Source: Aptenodytes patagonicus
Taxonomy: Eukaryota > Chordata > Aves > Sphenisciformes > Spheniscidae
Length of the DNA stretch: 64,000 nt
NCBI RefSeq assembly: GCF_965638725.1
Contig: NC_134961.1
Span: 3,100,001 to 3,164,000 of the forward strand
Reading direction: 5' to 3'
Part shown: in pieces, positions 25,701 to 37,700 of the stretch
Numbering within the stretch: position 1 is the stretch's first letter
Layout: each line of letters opens with the position of its first letter
Notes under the pieces: generated by a model
Database searches by the model: none
Told to the model about the DNA's origin: nothing
The model's input: the letters and a program-made list of their open reading frames with translations, nothing else
Position numbers and translations under genes: made by a program

Positions 25701-28700
25701 GTTCACCTCCAAACAGTTCTGCCAACAGTGCTCGCGAGTCCTGACTTTCAGACCTGAAACGACACTTCCAGTACACCATAGGCCTCAGCCCTCCAGTCGC
25801 TTCTGCATCTACTTGATTTTAAGAATGAGTATTCTGTTTGACTTCAAGAAAGAATTACGGGATTTGGGGGTTCAGTCTTGGCAATGTACTTTTAGAATAC
25901 AGAAGGAGTTAGAAGTTGCTGTACTCTTACAAATGAGGGAATTGGTTCGTAAATTTTTCTGAAGTAGTCCTGCTTTTAGAACTTGTGTATTCTAAAGTGA
26001 AATATCTTTCAAAGGATATTATTTTAAGGAGTGTGATCATTAAGCAGGCATCACTCAGCAGGCATTGGTTTATCCTAAAAGCATCTTTAAAAGCGATTTG
26101 AAAATAGTATTATTTTCTGTCTGTTGCAGATCCCTTTTTACTTTTGGCAGTTGTGCTTTTAGGATGCTTCATTGTAGCAGACAAATTATTGATGAACTAA
26201 ACTTTACTGTAAACAGGAGGAAGAGTTTGCCCACTCAGCAGCTGCTGACTTTTTGACTTTACCTTACATAAAATGGATACTTGTTGTTGCGCCTTTCTGT
26301 TGTTCACAGACTGAGTTTCCAAATGAGTTCTTTGCAGTTTATTAACCTTTCATCTCCTGGGAGATGCACTTTGTACAGTGTGCTGTTGTGTTGCAGGTCT
26401 TGAACGTGATTATTTATGAAATCACTTCTTCATTTTAGAAGAGAAATTGCCATTTGGTTTGGGTTTTGTACAGTTAAGAAAATCTTAGCAGTAAGTTTTT
26501 TCATATAACAAAATTATTCTTAAAGCCAATACTTCTTTAAATTGGAGTTATTGGTTAAAATGTGCCTGGGATGAGCCTTTTTTCCCTAGTGTCCTGAATA
26601 TCTCTAGGCTTCAGGATATAGGCAGTCGTTTTGGTCTCTCTGTGTTGTACTGGAGAGCCTTTCTAATACTGCATCATCCAAATAGACTAAACCATAATAA
26701 ATGAGACTGACTTTGGGCAAGCTGTAGTGTCAGTCCATCACTTCGCATGATTAAGGCCTTAGTTCTTCTAATTAATTGTTAATGAGGGATAATGATTTCT
26801 GTGAAGTTTAGGTGTTTATTCTATAAAAGCCAGTCTTGTAACAAACCATTTTGAAAACAGGAGTCTTTGCATTTGAAAATATCACTGCTAATCTTCTAAC
26901 CAAAAACTAGAGTGTACGTAATATTAACATTCTTGGGCAGTTCAGAAATAGTTGCTCTTGCATAGGCTTTTTGTCTACCAGATGGAGGACACATCTTTGC
27001 TTCCCTTTTTCTCCTGCATCTCTTACCCCATTTGGTGGGTAAACCTCCTGGATGTCTACACCATCTGAATTAATCCCCTGCATGTGCAGGGCAGCCTCAT
27101 ATCTCACACAAGCAAACACATTGCATATATCCCATTAGATTAAACTTTCCATCTTGCTCAGTGATGTTACAATTCTGTGATCCCCCTCTCTATTTGTAAG
27201 CAGTTCTTTTTTTTTTTTTCAGTTCCTAACGTGTTTCTTTCAAGTGTGATACTCCTCCTTTTCCTCTGAGTGCAGCGCGCTTTGTAAGGTTTGTCACTAT
27301 GTTGAAAATCTTGAGTGAAAGCAAATCCAAAGTGATTAAAAATGGAGAATGTGAACATTCATTATTCTGATGCATCTTCTCCTGAACTAGGTAAACATCA
27401 GCCTCATTTAATTGGTAAGAAAAGTCAAGAGAGGCTAAGATTGTGAGGAGCTACCTGGCAATTTATTTGTAGGACAACTCTAGACCCTGGAGTTACACAT
27501 TCTAATTCAGTGCTTGTTTTGCTTATGTTACACATCACCTCTGGCTTTCTGTAATAGTTACATGGTGTATGGAAAAGCAAATGACCCTGTGAGGTGCTCA
27601 TAAGAAAACCATATTTAAAATCTTCCTTGTTGAGATTATAACCCAGGTCACAGATCCTAAATAGTGCCTGAAAGCTTAATCAACTGACTATTGCAAGTAA
27701 TGGCAAAATTTTTGTGTGAAATGTCCCTGTTTGGTCATTGAAGTTAAGGCCATTCACTGCTATACATCTCCGTACTTGTCTTCAGAATTTCAGTAACATG
27801 TAAAATCAGGCTAGACCATAGCCTTTGGTACAGTTGTAGTTGAATGAATGGGGGATCTTTTAGAAAATAGATCAAAGTTGAGATATTTATAAATGCAAGG
27901 GGAAGATAAGAATTGTTCTGTCAGCTTTTGTAACTGGTCTGAGTCATTTAGCATACTCATGTCAACACTGGTCCACACGAGCTGCTTAAAGAAGTCTTCA
28001 GAATCACTAAGCAGGACAACTGTGAAACAAAGCTCCCTTAGAAATTATAGGGAATCTGAATCACTTTCTGTCCAATCCTTAGTTGCTAGTTTTTTTTATT
28101 ACAGCGACAATATGTCACTGGATTGTGTGATTAGGATATATAACAAGAAAAAAGATTTATGGCAGTGTATCAGAACTGCTCAGAAACCCATTTAAATAAG
28201 TTTAAATAAAACGTTTTTTGTTTTGTTTCACTTTTAGGAGTGAAACATTTTTATTTAACTTAGGTTTTGCAACAATCTTTACATTTAATAAAAAACTACA
28301 TTTGAGGAAATATAAATATTTTCTGGATATCTTTGTAGATCTGCAGGATTTGTGGATGAGTTAAAAAAAGAACAACAAAACCAAAAAACCACAACGAACA
28401 CATAATTAAAGAAATACCGTAAATACACAATGGTTAAAGCACAGTACTACTCAGTGTCTGTTAGTGTATGTGTTTTTGCCCCCCAACCTGAGAGCCTCTT
28501 AATATCACAAGTAAGAGAGACCATTAAAGACAGAAACTTTTAACAGGTATTGGTTGATCAGTCTGGTTCAGTTCCTGGGTGTGCTTTGTGTGGAGCGGGA
28601 GTGATCCTTCATTGCTCCTTGTAAAAGCTGTTTGGCAAGCTGAGGTGGAATTTGTAACTCCCTAGAAGTCTTGATAATAAAATAAGAATTCATCGTGAAA

Positions 28701-31700
28701 AAATCCGTATACAAAAACAATCTTTTGAAGTAGGCAGAATATGCTCTTGGTGTCAGGTTATACTAGTAGTTCTTAATGCATATTCAGTACAATAACTTTT
28801 TTTAAGGTTTACCATTTTCTGCATTTGGAAACAGCCAGGTTCCAGGTAAGAGAAGAGAAGGAAATAAGTATTTTTAAGCTAAGAGTAGTTCTGTTGCAGG
28901 CTGTCTCCTTTTTACTGAGCTTTTCTTTTAAATTAGTAGAACTATTCTTTTGCCAGCCTCCCAGCCATGGATTTCAATTAGGACACTACAGTGTCTAAAT
29001 GTATCACATTTTATATTCGTTTAAAGAATAACTTGTTATCAGACTCTCCCTAGATCGCTTGAAGCCCACCAGACTTTATGGAAAAGGGAATTAGGGGAGT
29101 TATTCCTGACTCTCCAAGCAGAACACCTGAATCTAGAGAGCTGGGATGCTACTTCTAAAATGTGTTTTAGGGAACAATGAAAATAAAAGTATTGATTGCT
29201 GTAGTCGCGGAAGAGTGCTGTAGTGCCAGGGCGAAAACTTCCATGTGAAGTTTTTAACATTGTTTTGTCAAATTTATGTGTGTTCTGTGTTCCTTCATTT
29301 ACAGAACAGTGTACTTTGCTTGCCGACTTCTAAACTGTGCTGTTCTCACTCTGTACTCAGGGAATACAGTAGTTCCTGCTCCTCTCTTAGGGCTGTCAGC
29401 AGTTTTGCATTTGTTTTCTTTCCTCCAACATGACTTTTCTCCTAGATTTTTTTTTTTAATATCTTTTCCATAATATACTTATGTTTTTCACACTTCTTTT
29501 CTGGCTTTTATCCTAGGTTTTGGTGGGTGGGTTGTCCGTCCCTCCGTCCCCGCCTTTCAAGAACAGATGCAAATGCAGCCAGAGCTTATGATGCTGATCC
29601 ATTGCTTATTTGTGAGCTGCTTGGTGGTGGTAACAGATAGTGGGTATCTGCAACCAAAGGTGCAGCTGAGCAGGTGGTAGACAAATTGATCAGGAACAAC
29701 TGCCAGGAAGCCTGACTCAATAACAGATGCTTTATGACCAATTAGTTAGGCTCTTTAAGAGAAATAGAAATTATGAAAAATGAACAGCAGCGCTTTTCTT
29801 CCTTCTTTTTCTTGATTAAATTAGCTCTGCTGTTCTAGGTGGATCAAATAGCCTTTGAGCATTCAGGCCCTTCTTTCAGTCACCTTCAAGTCATGTGATG
29901 GAACAATTTCCACAAAGCTTGTCCGTTTTATATAGTTATATCAGTTAATCTAAGAAGAAATAATGTTTCTCTCCAAAACCCCCTTCTCACTTATACCCTT
30001 ACACTGTCAAAGTTACAGTAATAATAATAATGATGATGATGATGCTATTTCTGACTCTTCGCTTGCATGCAGCTACTTCAAGGGCACGTTTGATAAAAAG
30101 GTGTTGCATTAGCTAAAATCAAGATGGAGGAGGAGAGTCAGCTTGCACGAGTAGTCAAAAGAATTTGCTGTCCTAAAGTAGTGTAAATTTGCAATTTAGC
30201 TGTCTGTTTCAAGATGCATTGAATTATTGGATTTATTTTCACCGGCTTTAGTGGATTTTGCATGAGACTATTATGAAACTGTGTTTTCCGCTAGAACAGG
30301 AGGGAATATCTAGGCACGTCTTCACTAAGCGAGGAAGTCGTTCCAGCAGTTCTGATTGCTGTAATGCTGTAATTAACTCCTTGCAAGAACAAGGAAGACA
30401 ATAATTTTGGCATGTTCACGCAGCAGCATTGTTTTCTGTACAACTGTTCCATCACATTCCCAGACTTTGCATTTTCTAGCAGTTGGGTGCATTCGTGCAT
30501 CCTATCATCTCAACGTGAGCTTTATAAAATTACGGTGATGAACAGCATTCGTGGTAATACTGTAAATGTAGCTTTCATTGAATCCCTGTAGTTAAAGGCA
30601 GAGAGTACTTGTTGTGAATCACGAGGACGTGCTACTTCAGCGTAAAACTAACAGGAAGAGAGATTTCTAGGAGCTATAATAAAAGTTGAAGACTTCTAGT
30701 CCTCAGCTGTTTTTTCAGTTACTGTTCTTGGACGAAATAATAAGAAGCACTGGACAAAGAAATGTAATCTGTATCTAGGGTTTGTATTTACTGCAAATTC
30801 TCTAGGTTTTGCCAGATTCTTCAGGTTTTGTACCAGGCACTTTTATACTAGGCTGCCACTTCCGACTGCTGGCTGAGACCAATGTTTGGGCTCGTGAAGA
30901 AAAGTGGAGGTTTTTCACCTAAAGATTCAGACCCAAGAGAGAAGTTGTCCAAACATTGACCAGCTGAATTTGAGAGCAGCAGAATTTGTAGTCGAGTTTC
31001 CTGTCTTCGTGCATTGCAGTCCCTGTTAACTTGACATAAGTGAGTTTGGGTTGATTCATACTGATCTTGTCCTCACTTGTATTGAAACTTGGTTTATTTA
31101 CACATTAAAAAAAAAAAAAAAGAGGGTGCTAGCTGCATATGATTAAACTTATTTTCAGGAGATTTATTTTCTAAAAAACGCTGATTTTCTGATAAAATCA
31201 TATCTGTGCTTTAATAAAATGACACGAGGATATTGAGCCTCATGCGTTAAGGCTAAGGTGTCCATTGCAATGACCGGGAGGAAGTTTTATCTTATGTCAT
31301 TGAGTAGATATCCACAAGTGTTACTATGTCCTCCTCTAAGAGTCTGTCCGTCGGCAGAGATTGACCGTTGTGCTTGGTGGGACCCACTGTCTTCAAACAA
31401 TTCAAGTTTACAACAATTCAAGTTAGGGTTAAGTTGCAAGAGGAAAGGTAACAACGATGCTTCTGTTAGAGCAGCTGTAGTGTTGTCTGCTGTTGCGGAT
31501 GTGGAAATAGGAAGCGCTATTTAAAACCAGGCAAGTGGCTCTTGGGTCTTTTTTATTTTTTAAGTAGCACCATTGCTAGTTTCTCCTCAGCACTTGCTAG
31601 CCTTCTCCCCTTTTCGTTAGTTGAGCCATCACTACTTCTGTGTCAGAGCTCATTGGAAAGAGCGAGGGCTAACATATTCCCTCTAGCTTCTGGTAGCTCA

Positions 31701-34700
31701 GTGCAGACTGAGGAAATCTGCCCTTCCAGCCCTGGGATATTCTGAACCTGTAGAAGTTCACAGCTTAATAACTGAAACTTTTGAGCTGCTCACCTCATCA
31801 ACTCCATCTTCTCAGGTCTGGCTTCACTTCTGCTGCCCTCTTGCAAATTCTCCTCTTAGCAGCGTAGACAAGTGCTCTTTCTGCCTGATGTTGTCTTCCA
31901 TACAGCACAGGAAAAAATAAGATCCGGCTGTAGGAATATTCTCCATAATTTCATTTTACTTGCAAGGACTTGTGTTCAGTCCTGCTGCTTCTATGCTAGC
32001 TGATCCTTATTGCTTGAAGCATTAGGTAGTAAATACCGCTATCAGTAACTTCGTTGGTCTCAACGCCTGCCTTTTAAGTCTCTAAAAAGAAAACAGGGCT
32101 GACTGAGTAAAGAAATCAAATAGTCGCCATTTTTGTTTTCACACAGTGGCTCTTGCTTTTAAGGATCTTTATGGCTGTTAATGTGGTATTGAAACTAAAA
32201 GCCAGTGAAATCATACTGTAAAAGTTACTTTGTTCAGATTCCCGCATAAGCTGTTAGACCTCATTTCTGCAACAGATGTGGTGTTGATATTCCAGAATGG
32301 AAGACTCTTAAAAAAACTTTACTCTTTCTTCCCATAACTAAGAGTTAGGAGTATAAAGAGGAGACCAAAGCAAAGCCAGTTGTCTTTTATGAAGAAGCTG
32401 TCTCTGAGGGTACTCTTCAACCGAAGTAACATAATTCTGGTCCGCTTTATAAAATAGCAATCCCTCCCTAAGTGGATAGCCCAGGGTTTCATGAAAGTCT
32501 GGAAGAGTAGGGTCACAAGAGTAGCATTTCTATAATGAAAAGTAAGGTGATAGAAAAGATTGAGTGCTGTTGTGAATCTGCACTGCAAACCCTTACATTT
32601 CTTTGTTCATTCCTATAGCCATGGTTGTATTTGACTCTGTATCCCTAATAAGTGCGTATTCGCAAACTTTTGTTAATGGTGCCTGTAAATACTTCTCTTT
32701 CAATGTATTCAGGGCTACGACTGTTCGTTACAAAGGCAGAAACCTTCGTATCAAAGCCCCGATGTGCAGGGCTTTGAAGAAACTCTGTGATCCAGATGGT
32801 AAGTAAGAGATGCTGGAACGTGAAAGGGTTTTAACAGATGGTTGGAAGAACGTGAGAGAGAGTAGGCCTGTTTTGGTGTGTACATCACTGGCAGGGGGAT
32901 TTGTGCTATTTCACATTTGTGTTGGGCACAGATATGTCCCTATTGTGTTACTTACCCTGTTTGCTTGTATAATCCCAATAACTTAGGGCCCACCCAGCTC
33001 TCTAAATCTTGGAGTATGTCACTAGCTAAATTGAAAAGGAAATAGCTACACCAGACAAGGTCGCTACTGCTTTGCCAGTTGTGCTTTCAAAGTTTAGTCC
33101 CTTGTGCCAGTGAATACGCAGTAGTACATTGTTTAGCATTGAGCATCTTAGATTTTTTTTTTTACCTTCTCCAGTTCAGCTATGTGTGATTTTTTTTATT
33201 ATTATTATTTTTCTTTTCTTCCCCCCCCAACAAGTAGAATCAGTACAGTTTAAAGGTCTGAAATACTGTACACGTTCAAAGTTTCCAGCCACCTGATTTT
33301 GACACTGCTTGCTCAACTGGAAGCTCCAGTACCGCTGCAGTGTCCAAGGAAAAAAATAAACATATTGGAACAGGAGGTAATCTAAGGAAGCAGGCTCCAC
33401 TGGTGAAGCTGAGCTGCCTAAGTTGTCGTTAGGTGATGCTGATGTCTGTGATGCTTTTTTTTCATGTAACTGAGCATATAGCGTTCTGACTGAGTTGTCC
33501 TTGCTTTGACCCATGCCCTTTGTGCGTCATCTCCCTTCAGGTGTTAGTGATGAAGAGGACCAGAAGCCAGTACGTCTTCCTCTCAAGGTCCCTGTGGAGT
33601 TGCAGCCACGAAATAATCATGCATGGGCTCGAGTACAGAGTCTTGCCCAGAATCCACGGCTTAGGTAATGAAGAACTGATTGTGGTGCTCAGAACAGAAT
33701 AGGGAAATATATGAGCAGCATTCCAGCATCTTCCTCTCTCTTCAGGGTTCTCTTTGCCGACTGGGCAGGTCATCTTTGACAATGCAGTTTGCCTAAATGT
33801 ACTTACTCTGAAGGCTTGTCCAGCCAGGGTACATGATTGTTGTAAACATGAGATATCAGACTTGAAAATTAGATTACTATTGTTCTTTATATCTTTTAAT
33901 TTGAGTAATGATAGGAGCTACTAGAGTTGGAGATGAATATACTTTGAGCCACTTACACCCAGTTGTCAGAGCAGAGTGCAAGTAAAATGGAGATATGCAG
34001 CACTAGTTCTACTAAAATTTCTATTGAACGTACCATGAGACAGGGGCACAGGGGACGGAAGTAAAACAATGGTCGGAGGTGTCTGCACCAAGACTCTGAA
34101 CCTGTCAACTGCAACACAGTGATACTAGCAGAAAGGAAGGTATTTGTAGCTTAATCTCCTGCCTGCAAAATGTAGTTGGTGCTGTCGTTTCAGTGTCATC
34201 AGTGGCTGTTCATCCTAGTACTTGCATCTAGTCCAAAACTCAGGGCAGAAAACACGAGGCCGCTGTGGTGTTGATTGTTCTTTCAAATAGAGTACTTCAG
34301 TATAGTGACCGAAGATGGTGCAGAGAGGAGAATGAAGATTTTTGGCATTAGGGTTATTTTGTAAAATGCTTTAAGAGCAAAAAGTAAATGTTTGGGGGGG
34401 GGGTTTGTGCCCCTTTCTCTATTTCTTTCTATACTTCATGTGGTAGCTTTGTGCCTTGCCTGCAGTTTTGCACTTCAGCTAAATCTTCCCATCTTTTCCT
34501 ATCTTCTTCCATCTGGAGAAACTAGTATCTTGAATCATGGCAATCAGATTTATCTGATATCTATAAAATGAGATTTATCTTTCATTTATCTGAGAGATCT
34601 TAGATCTTTCTTAGTTGTGAGTTACCTAGATTTTAAAGTTGCGGCATAACATATGTTTTTTGTTTTTGTGTTTTTTTTTCTTAGCGCTTGGGAGTGGTAG

Positions 34701-37700
34701 GTGTGTTCTCTGTGCTTGTACTACAGAATGCCAGTTTCTTCCCTTAATTCCCATTCTGGCATCAAGGCTGTGACTTGAACTTCTGCTGACACTTTTCCTC
34801 TGTTCCCTTGCTTTGTTTATCTCGCATACAGGATGATTGTGGAGTTACATCGAAAGGTCTCCAGCCTCATTGAGTTCCTGAAGCAGAAGTGGGCTCTCCA
34901 TGAAGTGCGTATTGTATCCTTTTTCTGCTTAGTCTGTTCTGTATGCTGTGTCCTGGGAGCAATTCCCTTCCTATGCGAAGTTCATTTCTGCATCAGAAAT
35001 GTGATTCTACCTCATAAATTTACCAGCCCGTGCTTAGTAAAGCTAGAGGTCAGTATCTCAGCACCACTAATGGAGCTTTTCATGGGAAACCCCATAATAG
35101 TCCACTTTTACCTCCACTCTTCTCTACTATGAACCCCTGAAAAACTAATTAGTAATAAGGGAAGCTCCCTGCCTTTATTTCATTTCCTTAAACAGTGCGC
35201 TTAGTCTGTTCATTATAGATGGGTGACCACCGCAGAAGCCTGGCTAATAGCTGACGATTTTGTTTCCCGTTTCAGCAAAGAGATTAAGGACAGATCTTTC
35301 CACTTGCTTTATGCAGTTTCACCAAATGAAGGCTTAAGCTTCTTGTCTAGGTAGCTGCTGCTACCTGTTAGGTATCTATATGCTGTCTGAGCCGTACAAC
35401 ATTAGAGATATCCCTACCTCTGAACTTTGATCCATGGAGTAGAAGGATTTGTGAGTTAACAGCCATTCTGTTCTCCTGTTGACTGGTATGCTGTATCCTG
35501 TTCTTAGTCCTTTAATTCAGGCTTTTCTTTTTAATTTGTGAGCCTGGGAAGAAGTAGCAGCATAGCACTTGAAACTTAGAAGGGTGTCAAAACACGTAAG
35601 GTGGAGGTTACTGCACAGTAAGGGGAGTCTGTTTTGCTGTGCAGTGACGCTGGGGTTTTTTTGCTTGGTTTTGTTGGGGTTTGTTGGTTGGTTGGGTTCT
35701 TTTACAGTTACAATGGTGTGTGAAGCAGAGATAAGTAATTTTGTCTGGAACAGAGATTTAGTTTGTGCTTGTAGCAGGTCTTCAGTGTAGTCCTTATCCC
35801 CACAAAAGAACTTAATTTCTGATCATAGAGTCTTCATGTCTGTGCTGAATAGAGGACGTGTCCTTGATCAGCTACTTTCTTTTTTTTTTTTTTTTTTTTT
35901 AACTTGCGAAATAGGCTACCGGGTGTTTGTTTGGAAGGGGCAGATGATCGTTGTATTCTTTGACACGTCTTTTTTTAGCGTAAAACACTAGAAGAACGGC
36001 AGCTTCAAGACTCCAGAGACTCGGAAACAAGAGGCAGCTTCTCAGAGGAGAAAGTGATGCTCCATCTCTTTCCAGGAGAGAACTGTACACTCACTCCGCT
36101 GCCTGGGGTAGCCAGAGTGGTCCACTCCAAGGCTTTCTGCACAGTGCATTGGCAGGAAACTGGCAAATGCAAACAGAACACGAAAGACTCTCACTTACTA
36201 CCCCCTGCACAGATCTTAGGCATACAGAGTGGTCAGGGAACAGCTAGGGGACAGCTAAAATACACGCGGGGAACAGAAGGTAAGGGTGTTGGAAGGGCAG
36301 AGAGCACTACAGAGTCAAGCAGAACCTCTCAGCCCACAGCTGAAGTTTCTGCAAGCACTGAAGATGGTGCCCCGGAGACTGGCCTGGTGGAAGGAACAGC
36401 CTCCAATCTTGGCATCACTAATTCTCTCCAAAAACCGCCTTCTGGACTTCAAGATCCAGGAGGGAACCACGAAAAGCTGAGCTCAGCGGCCTTCTGTGTG
36501 GAGGGCAGGGAGGCCCTGGCTAGTGACCAAGCAACTGTGTTACCATCGTGCAGCACAGCTTGTGCTTGCAGTAAGATCCCTGATGTGGAGGAGCTCTCTC
36601 TGCTTGATCCATTCCCACGGTACATGAAGTCCTGTCAGGACCTGATCGTCCCAGAGAAGTGTTCTTGCACAGACAAACTGCATGGGAAAGACTCTACTCC
36701 AGCAGCTGGTGATACTTCTCCTGTGGCTTTTCCAAGTGGGAGGAGCACAGAGACATCTGACTCCTATTCACAGCTACCGCGAGGTGGTGTGGCTTCACCC
36801 GGCAGTGGCCCATCCAGATACGAAACTCAGGCTAGCCACAGCCAGGGCCAGCAGCTTGATGCTTGTGCCAAGGATATAACAGATGCAGTAATGGAGGATT
36901 CTCAAGAGAAGCTGGGCTCCTCATTTCCACCTCCACCTCAGGGACAATCTAGTACAAAGTCTCTCAAGGATGACCCAAGCCGGCTCTCTCAACAGGTTAG
37001 AGAAGAAGGATGGAGCCTGCGAACTTCTGAGAGCCTTACGCTGGCTGAAGTCTACCTCATGATGGGCAAACCGAACAAGTTGCAGCTGGAATATGACTGG
37101 CTGGCCGTCTTGGAGCCAGAAGCCCAGGATGCTAGGGAGCAAACATCTGAGTCAAGTGCTGTTCCTTCATGTACCACCTTTCACAAGCAGAGACTCCTAA
37201 ACTGCCTTTTAAAACTCATCTCTACTGAAGTCAATCCCAAACCAGTAAGTAGTTCTTGTTCATGCTCCAGATGCTAAACTCTCACTTGATCTGGGGAATA
37301 ATTGCCCAGTTCTGTTTTCATAGTAAATCAGTGACCAGCCTTGTCAAGATCTTGGAGATTCCTGTGTTTAAAAAAAAAACAAAAAAAACCCAAACAAAAC
37401 CAACAACAAAACCCAAACACCACCACAACCCGGCTTGCTACAGAGCGGACTTTTCCTCAACATGCTGCATTTGCTTTTTACACTACCTTTTAGTTTCTGG
37501 TTTGCTGTGAGTCTCAATGGTATTACAGTGAACATTTAATGTGACTACTGAAAAGATCAGTCATGGGGTTAGGTTGGGTAGGTGCCTTCTATTCTCTCAG
37601 GTTTATAGAACTAAAGAACAGCCCAGGTTGGAAGGGACCTTGGAAGATCATCTGGTCCAACCTTCTGTGGGAAATGGAGCCTAGATGACAGAGGGAGCCT

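Larger units (their letters stand above)
25415..32712 (+). other. CRAMP1: CRAMP1 intron 6
   Basis: This 7.3 kb intron contains copy B of the dispersed repeat (25963-26267), an A/C-rich stretch near 28365-28405 and a TAA/TGA microsatellite near 30019-30045. No CR1 or gene was recognised in the rest. Confidence 0.85.

Noticed and set aside
37245-37277. Continuation of the large exon to a stop at 37275-37277
   Set aside because: This is simple read-through into intron 10. The GTAAGT donor and the next exon in phase are clear.
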